Positions 56,924 through 64,000 of a stretch of DNA of 64,000 nt are shown piece by piece. The position numbers were made by a program, and so were the translations under genes. The stretch is from NCBI GenBank assembly GCA_902787715.1, contig CADAHQ010000002.1:124001-188000 (forward strand), read 5' to 3'. Positions within the stretch are counted from its first letter, which is position 1. The number at the start of each line of letters is the position of its first letter. The notes beneath the pieces are model-generated. The model was not told where the DNA came from. It ran no database searches and was given only the letters and a program-made list of their open reading frames with translations. The DNA is from an uncultured Lachnospiraceae bacterium. GTDB lineage: Bacteria; Bacillota; Clostridia; Lachnospirales; Lachnospiraceae.

Positions 56924-57745
56924 TCAGAAGGCCTTTTTCAGCAGCCGGAAGTGATTCCTGCCGTCCGCACTGAGCGCGATGTTGCAATGGAAGGTGCGAT
57001 TCTTTCCCTCGTTGGCGGAGAGAAGCATCGAGAGGATGGTGTTGGAGAACGCGATGGCGTGCTCGTATTTGTCGTCGGTTACGTGGAAGTCCAGACCGTA
57101 CTCGCCGCTCTCCTGCGAAGCAAACTCCGGGAAGAAGTCCTTTACGTTGCGGAAGCCGTGCTTTTCGTAGATCACGGAAAATGCCGGATCGGTGCGGAAG
57201 TCGCGAGCTTCCGGGGCGGCCTGCGAAGCGCCGGCCATGGCGCCTGCGAGCATCTCTCCGAAGTCCGGAAGTTTCTCGGTGGATTCGGCGGCTTCGCGGA
57301 AGCATTGCTCGATTCCCGCAAGCATTGCCTCGTAGTCGGAACGCGGCATGCCGAACTCCTCCTCAGGGTTGTAGTTCTTGATGTCAGTGATGATTCTTTC
57401 TCTGGTTTCGTTGATTTTTTCTTTGATTGTGCTCATTTCGGTCAGGTACGACGCGCGGATGGCTTTGATTTCCCGCAGGTGCGCTTCGGCTTCGGCGATT
57501 TTCGCGTCAAATGCCTTTGCAATCGCGAGGTCATCCTTTAGAAGCAGCTCTTTGATCTCCTCGATGGCGAAGCCGGCCTTCTGAAGATTGCGAATCTTCA
57601 CAAACGTTACGGCCTGCTCCTCGTTGTAGTATCGGTAGCCCGTCCAGGAATCCACCTCGGCCGGCTTTAAGAGACCGACGCTGTCGTAGTATCGAAGAGT
57701 CTGCGGATTGCAGTCACAGAGTTTTGCAAAAACTTTGATTGTCAT
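56924..57745 (-). CDS. MerR-family transcriptional regulator with effector domain
   Basis: A 273-residue protein. The N-terminal MerR winged helix has NPQTLRYYDSVGLLKPAEVD, SWTGYRYYNEEQ and a long dimerisation helix (residues 70-120). The C-terminal part (130-273) resembles a ligand-binding domain (EHAIAFSNTILSMLLS). RBS AAAGGAGGTAAC precedes the ATG. Its own promoter has the classical MerR geometry (19-bp spacer with a perfect dyad), so it very likely regulates itself. The effector is unknown. Confidence 0.88.
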   Translation of the reverse strand: MTIKVFAKLCDCNPQTLRYYDSVGLLKPAEVDSWTGYRYYNEEQAVTFVKIRNLQKAGFAIEEIKELLLKDDLAIAKAFDAKIAEAEAHLREIKAIRASYLTEMSTIKEKINETRERIITDIKNYNPEEEFGMPRSDYEAMLAGIEQCFREAAESTEKLPDFGEMLAGAMAGASQAAPEARDFRTDPAFSVIYEKHGFRNVKDFFPEFASQESGEYGLDFHVTDDKYEHAIAFSNTILSMLLSANEGKNRTFHCNIALSADGRNHFRLLKKAF

Positions 57746-57768
57746 ACCTGTTACCTCCTTTCGAGCAC

Positions 57769-57799
57769 TTTATATCATTACAGTTCACTGTAAGGTCAA
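57769..57799 (-). promoter_or_regulatory. MerR-type promoter/operator
   Basis: Minus strand: TTGACC (57799-57794), 19-bp spacer, TATAAA (57774-57769). A perfect dyad TTACAGT-GA-ACTGTAA (57778-57793) fills the spacer, as in MerR operators where the protein untwists an over-long spacer. Confidence 0.88.
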
Positions 57800-57908
57800 T
57801 AGGCTTTTTGAAAAAAATTCGGAAGAATTTTCCGCGGTCGGAAAATGCCGCAAATCCGATACCTCCATTATATCGAATCGGCCGCAGGTTGCAACCGGCA
57901 ATTCCTTC

Positions 57909-57936
57909 TTGCGTATTGCGGGCGGTGTGGTATAAT
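57909..57936 (+). promoter_or_regulatory. Promoter of the AraC-family operon
   Basis: TTGCGT (57909-57914), 16-bp spacer, extended -10 TGGTATAAT (hexamer 57931-57936). Confidence 0.7.
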
Positions 57937-58048
57937 CGGGATAATATTTTCCGAAAAATGATATCCGGACAAAACGGAACAGAAATTGACAGGATTTCTT
58001 TTCGCGCTCCGCGTACAATGAAATCATCAAAGAGAAGGAGTGGGACAG

Positions 58049-58933
58049 ATGGAGTGGCTTACCGGCATAAGGAAGGCTATCAATTACATGGAAGAGCATC
58101 TGGAGGACGACATCAGTGCGCAGGATGTCGCCGATCAGGTGTTTACGTCCTCGTTCTTTTTTCAGAAGGGATTTTCCGTGATGACCGGGTACGGGCTTTC
58201 GGAGTATATCCGAAACCGCAGACTGTACCTGGCAGCAGTGGACCTTCAGAAAACGGATGAGAAAATCATTGATATTGCCTACCGTTATCGCTATGAAACG
58301 CCGGAAAGCTTTACGAAAGCCTTTTCCCGTTTTCACGGCGTGAGTCCGACCCAAGTGCGGGAAGGCGCGCCGGTCAAACCATTCCTCCCTCTGAAAATTG
58401 AGATTACGATTCACGGAGGTAACAAGATGGATTACAAGATTAAAACCATGGCCGGCTTTACGGTAATCGGCTTTGCAAGAGAATTTGACGGAGAGACGGC
58501 TTACATCGAGATTCCGAAGTTCTGGGATGAGATTCGCGAAAGATACGCGAACAACGTCTGGAAGGGAAATGCACCGGCCAATGCAATCGAAAAAGCAATT
58601 GTAGATAATAACATCGGCGAGTACGGTGTCTGTGTTGACGATGTCGGCTGCGGCAGTTTCCGTTACATCGTTGCGGGCATTTACAAGGGAGGCGAAGTGC
58701 CGGAAGGCCTGACCGTTTACGAACTTCCGGATTTTGACTGGGCGATCTTCGATTGCTACGGTCCAAACCCCAAAGCGCTTCAGGATGTAAACACGAAAAT
58801 CTTTAAGGAGTGGATGCCGGGCAATCCTGACTTTGAGTTCCCGGGCCGTGTGAACATTGAGTGGTACGGCGACGAAGATCCGAGCTCTCCGGATTATCAC
58901 AGCGCGATCTGGATCCCGGTAAAGAAGAAATGA
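58049..58933 (+). CDS. AraC-family regulator with GyrI-like effector domain
   Basis: A 294-residue protein; ATG 58049 has GAAGGAG eight bases upstream. Residues 1-105 are the two AraC helix-turn-helix units (DISAQDVADQVFTSSFFFQK and IDIAYRYRYETPESFTKAFS). Residues 125-294 are a GyrI/Rob-like ligand domain (MDYKIKTMAGFTVIGFAREF and VYELPDFDWAIFDCYGPNP). This domain binds hydrophobic drugs in other families. It is first in a six-gene run and may control it. Confidence 0.92.
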   Translation: MEWLTGIRKAINYMEEHLEDDISAQDVADQVFTSSFFFQKGFSVMTGYGLSEYIRNRRLYLAAVDLQKTDEKIIDIAYRYRYETPESFTKAFSRFHGVSPTQVREGAPVKPFLPLKIEITIHGGNKMDYKIKTMAGFTVIGFAREFDGETAYIEIPKFWDEIRERYANNVWKGNAPANAIEKAIVDNNIGEYGVCVDDVGCGSFRYIVAGIYKGGEVPEGLTVYELPDFDWAIFDCYGPNPKALQDVNTKIFKEWMPGNPDFEFPGRVNIEWYGDEDPSSPDYHSAIWIPVKKK

Positions 58934-58958
58934 TTGACAGGCAGGGAGGATACAGGCG

Positions 58959-59501
58959 GTGATAGAAACAGAAAGACTTCTGCTTCGGGAGTATACACCG
59001 GACGATTATGATGCGCTCTATGAGATCATGTCCGATCCGGAAACCATGCAGCATTATCCTGCGCCCTTTGACGAAGAGCGCACCAGACGCTGGATTGAAT
59101 GGAATCTGGATAATTACGCGCAGTACGGCTTCGGTCTGTGGGCGGTGGTGCTGAAGGAGACCGGAGAATTCATCGGGGACTGCGGACTGACGCTGCAGAA
59201 TATCGACGGGGAAATGCTGCCGGAGATTGGGTATCATATCCATAAGAAGTACCAGAAGCGGGGCTTTGCGAAGGAAGCGGCCCGCGCTGTCCGCGACTGG
59301 GCCTTTCTGAACACAAAGTATCGCGCGCTGTATTCCTACATGAAATATACTAACGAGGGCTCCCGGCGCACGGCGGAGGCGGTCGGCATGAAAAAGGTGA
59401 AGGAATATCCGGATCCGAAAAATACAATTTCCTATGCATTTTCCGTCACAAGGGAAGAATGGATTCATAAGAAGGAGAAGGATGGAACAGACAATTCTTA
59501 A
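58959..59501 (+). CDS. GNAT-family N-acetyltransferase (RimJ-like)
   Basis: A 180-residue acetyltransferase with a GTG start behind AGGGAGGATACAG. MIETERLLLREYTPDDYDAL is the standard N-terminus; the acetyl-CoA loop is YHIHKKYQKRGFAKEAARAV. Closest in style to RimJ/L-type enzymes that acetylate protein N-termini or small amines. The substrate is unknown. It overlaps the next gene by 20 bases. Confidence 0.88.
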   Translation: MIETERLLLREYTPDDYDALYEIMSDPETMQHYPAPFDEERTRRWIEWNLDNYAQYGFGLWAVVLKETGEFIGDCGLTLQNIDGEMLPEIGYHIHKKYQKRGFAKEAARAVRDWAFLNTKYRALYSYMKYTNEGSRRTAEAVGMKKVKEYPDPKNTISYAFSVTREEWIHKKEKDGTDNS

Positions 59502-60354
59502 CTGGCTTTTGGAGGAACAAACTCCGGAAGTGCGGCTTCGGACATTGAAAGAATACAGGAAGCTTTCGGAAGACGATGAAGAAGTCGTCAATTGCAAGAG
59601 ACTGTTGCTGCAGAGCAAAGTATATGAGCGCGGCCTTAAGAAGCTGAAGAAAGACAAGCCCTGGGACAAGTATGATGCAATCCTGGCGTTTGCCGAGTGG
59701 GGGCTGACAAGAGACGATATCGGAGACGACATCGACGATGAGGTGTTTGCCCTGATTGAGAGCACAGGCTTTAAGATGCTTTGCGGTGAGCCGCTTCTGC
59801 TCCGAAACCTCGTTAAACTTGGATACTATACGGAAGACATCGTTAAGAATGAGATCGATTCCGTTCTTAAGCTGATCAAGGACGACGGCGGCTTCGGCTG
59901 CATCAGCACCAACAAAAAGATCAATGACCCGAAGAAACCCCACAAGAGCTGTGCGCGGCTGACGGTGGAATACCTGCTGCTGGTGGCCGAGCTGCATTTG
60001 CAGGGATACAGACCGGCGTGCGAAGACGCTCTGGTGCATTATTTTACGAAGCGAAACATTTTCTACCGGACAGACGATATGCAGACGCCTATGGTGGATG
60101 TGATGCTTGGTACATTTTATCCGCCGGATCCGATCAAAATCGGCGCGCATCAGATTGTTTACGCCCTGCGGGCATTGGGGTGCGAGCCGGAGTCAGAGGC
60201 CATGCAGGCCGGTTACAGAGTGCTTGATCAGTACAGGCTGGAGAACGGCAGATTCGTGCTGACAGCATCCAAAAGCGTACCGGCATTCAAGGCCGGGAAC
60301 GTCGGAGAAGAGAACAAGTGGGTGACGCTTTATGCCTGCATGGCGCAGGAGTGA
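59482..60354 (+). CDS. Uncharacterised protein, possibly helical toroid
   Basis: A 290-residue cytoplasmic protein; ATG 59482 follows GAAGGAGAAGG and lies inside the end of the GNAT gene. The sequence is helical and contains prenyltransferase/squalene-cyclase-like repeats (FKMLCGEPLLLRNLVKLGYY, KLIKDDGGFGCI, YALRALGCEPESEAMQAGYR), but no catalytic aspartate motif I can identify. Function unknown. Its coupling to GNAT genes on both sides suggests a shared resistance or modification role. Confidence 0.72.
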   Translation: MEQTILNWLLEEQTPEVRLRTLKEYRKLSEDDEEVVNCKRLLLQSKVYERGLKKLKKDKPWDKYDAILAFAEWGLTRDDIGDDIDDEVFALIESTGFKMLCGEPLLLRNLVKLGYYTEDIVKNEIDSVLKLIKDDGGFGCISTNKKINDPKKPHKSCARLTVEYLLLVAELHLQGYRPACEDALVHYFTKRNIFYRTDDMQTPMVDVMLGTFYPPDPIKIGAHQIVYALRALGCEPESEAMQAGYRVLDQYRLENGRFVLTASKSVPAFKAGNVGEENKWVTLYACMAQE

Positions 60355-60365
60355 GGAGAAATCGG

Positions 60366-60854
60366 ATGGATTATCAAACAGAAAAACTGATCCTTCATTT
60401 CGTCACAGAGGACGATCTGGCAGAGGTCGCCGGGAAATGGCCCGCCGATCATCATCCGCTCTCGGATGCGGAGGCGCGGGAAGCCATCGCCTATATGCGC
60501 GGGAACTACGAAAGAAATACGAAAGGCTGCATCTATCACCTATGCCTTGCGGTGTGCGGGAAGGAGCATCCCGAAACCATCATGGGCTGGTGCGGGCTGG
60601 ACGGCACGAGGAATCACTCGGAGCCTGAAATCTTTATCCTCCTGGAGGAAGAATACCGGAACAAGGGATACGGAACAGAATGCGTAAAGGAACTGCTGCG
60701 GATTGCGGCGGAGGACTTTGCGCTTTCCGGCGTTCACGGCGGCTGTGATAAAGAAAACATTGCATCCGCCCGCGCCATGAAAAAGGGCGGCATGGTGCAG
60801 TACGGCACGGAAGATAACGGTGATCCGCTGTTTCGATTCTCCATAAAGAAATAA
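60366..60854 (+). CDS. GNAT-family N-acetyltransferase
   Basis: A 162-residue acetyltransferase; ATG 60366 lies behind GAGGAGAAATCG. MDYQTEKLILHFVTEDDLAE opens the fold and the acetyl-CoA loop is LEEEYRNKGYGTECVKEL. A distinct protein from the GNAT at 58959 and of unknown substrate. Separated by 11 and 21 bases from its neighbours. Confidence 0.87.
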   Translation: MDYQTEKLILHFVTEDDLAEVAGKWPADHHPLSDAEAREAIAYMRGNYERNTKGCIYHLCLAVCGKEHPETIMGWCGLDGTRNHSEPEIFILLEEEYRNKGYGTECVKELLRIAAEDFALSGVHGGCDKENIASARAMKKGGMVQYGTEDNGDPLFRFSIKK

Positions 60855-60875
60855 GCGAAGACGGGAGGAAATGCC

Positions 60876-61376
60876 ATGCGCAAGAAACTCATCCTCATCA
60901 GCGGTTCACCCTGCGTCGGCAAGACGGCCGTGGGAGAGAGGCTCTTTGAAAGCTATGACAACAGTGCATACCTGGACGGGGACTGGTGCTGGTGCGTGCA
61001 TCCTTTCTCCGTCACGGACAGCCGGCTCCGCAACGGGGACAAGAGCATGTCCTTTGTTCTTTCCAACTATCTGGAGTCGGATTTTGCATATGTATTTTTC
61101 ACATCGGTCGTGCTGACGGATCCGCAGATTCGGGAAGGAATCCTTAAGGGGATTACGGCGAAGGATTATGAAACCGTCGCATTCACGCTCACCTGCTCGG
61201 AAGAGACACTTAAGAAGCGCCACGACAAGCGCGGAGACAAAGGCGAAACGAACTATTACTGGCTGCATTTGCCGCCCTGCCCGGGGGATATTGTGGTCGA
61301 TACGGACAGCAAGAGCGTCCGTGATGTAGTTCGGGAAATGAAAAAGCTGATTGGAAGGAGTGTTAACCATGAATAA
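60876..61376 (+). CDS. P-loop nucleotide kinase-like protein
   Basis: A 166-residue protein; ATG 60876 follows GGGAGGAAATGCC. Walker A is GSPCVGKTAVGERLF at the N-terminus; LDGDWCWCVHPF and the LID-like region TLKKRHDKRGDKGETNYYWL follow. The layout resembles shikimate/chloramphenicol-phosphotransferase-like kinases. It overlaps the next gene by 8 bases. The substrate is unknown; a small-molecule kinase role is inferred. Confidence 0.8.
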   Translation: MRKKLILISGSPCVGKTAVGERLFESYDNSAYLDGDWCWCVHPFSVTDSRLRNGDKSMSFVLSNYLESDFAYVFFTSVVLTDPQIREGILKGITAKDYETVAFTLTCSEETLKKRHDKRGDKGETNYYWLHLPPCPGDIVVDTDSKSVRDVVREMKKLIGRSVNHE

Positions 61377-62874
61377 GGAATGGGCGGATAAGAATAAAGA
61401 GATACAGACTCTTCTGGCGAAAGAAGCGACATTCGAAGAGGCAATAAAGAAACTGATAGAATTCCGGGGAGAATTATTTCAGCAGATCACCTGGATCGTT
61501 GAAGGCTATCCGGAGGAGGCGTTTTATCAAATGCCTTTTGCGGGGGCTGCGGGGTATCACAGCAAGACGCTTGCGTATTCCATATGGCACATTTTCCGAA
61601 TCGAGGATATCGTGGCTCACGAAATGATCGCCGGGGATAAGCAGATTCTGTTTCGCGAAGGATTTCTTGAGAAGACCGTGTCTCCGATCATCACCACCGG
61701 AAATGAATTGAAGGGCGAAGAGATAGCTGAGTTTTCGAAGAAACTCAATGCGAAGGAGCTCTATCTCTATGCGAAGGCTGTCAAGGAATCAACGGATCAG
61801 ATTCTTTTGCAGCTACAATACAAAGACCTGAAGAAAAAGTTTACGGATGAGACGAAGCAGAAACTGATCGACGGCAAATGCGTCAGCGAGGATGAGAACG
61901 CATTCTGGCTGATCGACTACTGGTGCGGGAAGGATATAAAGGGGCTGATTCAGATGCCGTTTTCCCGCCACTGGATCATGCATATCGAAGCGATGCTGCG
62001 CATCAAGGATCGGCTTTGCAAGCTTGCAAGAAAGGGCGCCGACCCGGTTGCAATCTGCGGATTGTCCTGCAGCCATTGCTTCCTGGGTGCGTGGTGCGGC
62101 GGCTGCAGAACAGTTTACAATACCTGCTCCTGCGCAATATGTTCCGAAGGAAGAATTTGCCCCAACGTAAAATGCTGCAAGGAAAAGAACATAGATGCTT
62201 GTTACGAATGTAACGAGCTGGAAACCTGTGAAAAAGGATTCTATGTGCCGTCCAATGACGGGGCAAACGCGGCAAAGGCGCAGAGCCTTTATATCCGAAA
62301 GTACGGAAAGAAAGCGTTTCTGAAGATTCAGACCAAATTGCATGAGAAGTATGAGTTTCAGAAGGTTCAGGAGATTCTCGGACAGGATTACAAAGAGGCA
62401 CTGCGGATGCTGGAGGAAAACGAGGCATTTGCCTTTCTGGCGGTGGATGACCTGCGGGATGATGAGATATTGCTTAAGGTGAATCATTTGACGGAGGCGC
62501 AGCCCGAGCGGAAGTTCGTTCCGGCGTATCACTTTGACATCTGCCTTTTGGACGGAACCGTCATCGGGGGGTGTGATCTGCGCATCGGCCACAGCGACAA
62601 ACTGTACATCGGCGGCAACATCGGCTACCACATTGACGAGCCCTACCGCGGGCATCATTATGCAGCAAAGGCCTGCAGGTTGATGTTCCTGCAGGCCCGT
62701 AAGCACCGACTGACGTATCTGATTATCACCTGCCTTCCGACGAACAAGGCATCGTCCCGGACATGCGAGCTGGCCGGCGGCCGGTATCTTGAGACGGTCG
62801 CGATTCCCGAGGACAATGAGATGTACGCCGAAGGCAAACGCGAGGTTATGATCTACCGATTTGAACTTGAATAG
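61369..62874 (+). CDS. Three-domain fusion: DinB-like, Cys-rich DUF3795-like, GNAT
   Basis: A 501-residue protein; ATG 61369 follows TGGAAGGAG. Residues 1-215 look like a DinB-type four-helix bundle (WIVEGYPEEAFYQMPFAGAA, HSKTLAYSIWHIFRIEDIV, HWIMHIEAMLRIKDR). Residues 225-290 contain a dense Cys region (ICGLSCSHCFLGAWCGGC, then CSCAICSEGRICPNVKCC) like DUF3795. Residues about 355-501 form a GNAT acetyltransferase with acetyl-CoA loop YHIDEPYRGHHYAAKACRL. I know each domain separately but not this combination. A metal-assisted transferase is possible; no function can be asserted. Confidence 0.8.
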   Translation: MNKEWADKNKEIQTLLAKEATFEEAIKKLIEFRGELFQQITWIVEGYPEEAFYQMPFAGAAGYHSKTLAYSIWHIFRIEDIVAHEMIAGDKQILFREGFLEKTVSPIITTGNELKGEEIAEFSKKLNAKELYLYAKAVKESTDQILLQLQYKDLKKKFTDETKQKLIDGKCVSEDENAFWLIDYWCGKDIKGLIQMPFSRHWIMHIEAMLRIKDRLCKLARKGADPVAICGLSCSHCFLGAWCGGCRTVYNTCSCAICSEGRICPNVKCCKEKNIDACYECNELETCEKGFYVPSNDGANAAKAQSLYIRKYGKKAFLKIQTKLHEKYEFQKVQEILGQDYKEALRMLEENEAFAFLAVDDLRDDEILLKVNHLTEAQPERKFVPAYHFDICLLDGTVIGGCDLRIGHSDKLYIGGNIGYHIDEPYRGHHYAAKACRLMFLQARKHRLTYLIITCLPTNKASSRTCELAGGRYLETVAIPEDNEMYAEGKREVMIYRFELE

Positions 62875-62883
62875 CAACCGGAA

Positions 62884-64000
62884 TTATTCCGGAAGTGGCG
62901 AAATCTGTTTTCTGTAGATGCGCATCAGGAAGAACGCGCACAGCAGAGCGGAGGCAATCTCGGCAATCGGGTAGGAGAGCCACACGAAGTCGAGGCGCTT
63001 CACAACCTTCGCCATGAACCATGCCACCGGCAGGAGGATGACCACCTGGCGGCAGACCGACACGATTGTTGCGTACAAGCCGTTTCCGAGAGCCTGGAAC
63101 ACGGAGATCGTGATGATCGAGAACGATGCCGCGATGAAGTGGAGACTTATGTAGTGGAATGCGGGCTTGCCGTAGAGTACAAGCTTTTCCAGGGACTCGG
63201 CGTCCTCACTGAAGAGCGAGAGCAGCTGCTCCGGGATGGCCCAGAAGAGAATCGTTCCGACCACCATGATGCCGGCGGCGATAAAGTAGCTTAAGCGGAG
63301 GGTCTCCAGCATACGCTTCTTTCTGCGCGCGCCGTAGTTGTATGCGAGAATCGGAACCATGCCGCTGTTGAAACCGAAGACCGGCATGAAGATGAAACTC
63401 TGGATGCGGAAGTAGATGCCGAACACGGTGACCGCATCCATGGTAAAGCCCGCCAAAAGCTTGTTCAGGATGAAGGTGATTACGGACGCAATCGCCTGCA
63501 TTAGGATACTGGGGAAGGCAACCTTGTAAATGTTGCGGATGGTGGCACCGTTGAGGTGGAACCCGCGCATGGAAAGGCTGACTTCCTTGTTTTTTCGAAG
63601 GTTAAAGTACAGCGCGATAAATGCAGCCACACACTGTCCGATGACGGTTGCAATCGCGGCACCCTTGACACCCATGCGGGGAAAACCGAAGTGGCCGAAC
63701 ACAAGCGCATAGTCGAGGATGATGTTTACCACAGCGCCGGTACCCTGGGTAATCATCGAGTAGATGGTCTTGCCGGTGGACTGCAACAGACGCTCCAGGA
63801 GAATCTGGAAGAACATACCAACAGAGCAGCCCATGACGATGGAGAGGTAGTCCTTTCCGTAGCCGATGGTCTTCATGGTGAGGTCGTAATTTTCCGCAAA
63901 ATCCTTCGCAGCAAACTGGGAGCGGATGAAGGGGCCCGCCAGCGTGAAGCCTAAGACGCAGAAGATGACCGCGTAGAGGGTGTACAGGAAGATACCGTGG
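62884..64000 (-). CDS. MATE-family efflux transporter (5' end outside the window)
   Basis: At least 372 residues in frame to the right edge; the ATG at 63876 is internal because the upstream codons still read as membrane segments (FLYTLYAVIFCVLGFTLAGP). The visible part has about nine membrane segments and the MATE signatures FGFNSGMVPILAYNYGARRK and RMGVKGAAIATVIGQCVAAF. Its stop lies 9 bases from the stop of the fusion protein, so the two are convergent. Substrate is unknown. Confidence 0.9.
   Translation of the reverse strand, partial: HGIFLYTLYAVIFCVLGFTLAGPFIRSQFAAKDFAENYDLTMKTIGYGKDYLSIVMGCSVGMFFQILLERLLQSTGKTIYSMITQGTGAVVNIILDYALVFGHFGFPRMGVKGAAIATVIGQCVAAFIALYFNLRKNKEVSLSMRGFHLNGATIRNIYKVAFPSILMQAIASVITFILNKLLAGFTMDAVTVFGIYFRIQSFIFMPVFGFNSGMVPILAYNYGARRKKRMLETLRLSYFIAAGIMVVGTILFWAIPEQLLSLFSEDAESLEKLVLYGKPAFHYISLHFIAASFSIITISVFQALGNGLYATIVSVCRQVVILLPVAWFMAKVVKRLDFVWLSYPIAEIASALLCAFFLMRIYRKQISPLPE

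Noticed and set aside
57986-58019. TTGACA ... TACAAT as promoter of the AraC-family gene
   Set aside because: The spacer is 22 bp; the TTGCGT-16-TGGTATAAT pair at 57909-57936 is better.

Overview
The window is a chromosomal segment of a moderately GC-rich Clostridia bacterium, most likely from the Lachnospiraceae. The evidence is the mix of gene families: DUF5696 with YIP1 and sugar ABC permeases, HemZ, an NrdD with a fused redoxin domain, VanZ, a DUF2975/Xre pair, DUF4173 and YitT. Promoters are mostly sigma-A type with extended -10 elements (TGnTATAAT) and 17-bp spacers, and terminators are GC-rich hairpins. I saw no rRNA, tRNA, CRISPR array or recognisable transposase.

Layout. 0-7.6 kb: a sugar-uptake locus (TPR/membrane protein, YIP1, DUF5696, two permeases, solute-binding lipoprotein) with no ATPase, followed by a GH3 glycosidase. 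9.9-29.3 kb: housekeeping genes lepB, fba, a TPR lipoprotein, hflX, nrdD (behind NrdR-like boxes), thyA, vanZ, folA, ilvE, rel, an MBL hydrolase, hemZ, an HD-GYP protein, hisS and galM. 29.4-34.5 kb: an AT-richer accessory island with two paralogous HTH proteins, a membrane-anchored Ser/Thr kinase, a zinc-ribbon/TM2 protein, a small uncharacterised protein and an AlbA_2/RecG-like regulator. 34.6-38.6 kb: an ABC exporter, upp and a 2-hydroxyacyl-CoA-dehydratase-like protein. 38.6-39.6 kb: 1 kb without protein genes, holding two tandem copies of a probable small RNA gene, a cloverleaf-like inverted repeat and six 20-bp tandem repeats. 39.6-52 kb: small membrane proteins, regulators, a MATE pump, alr, GH43, nudC and YitT.

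51.99-52.31 kb holds a 313-bp intergenic element that folds almost end to end through a 40-bp closing stem and internal arms. 52.4-54.6 kb: a FucI-family sugar isomerase and a lipoprotein.

The most interesting locus is 54.87-56.56 kb. A 217-residue protein carries four copies of the pentapeptide VYAGP and a C-terminal zinc ribbon. Its stop codon overlaps the start of a radical SAM protein with a complete seven-cysteine SPASM motif. This looks like a two-gene peptide/protein-modification (RiPP-like) system whose substrate repeats I do not recognise from any described class.

56.9-64 kb: an autoregulated MerR regulator (19-bp spacer, perfect dyad), then a tight six-gene run of an AraC/GyrI-like regulator, GNAT acetyltransferases, a P-loop protein and a DinB-DUF3795-GNAT fusion, and finally a MATE pump cut by the window end.
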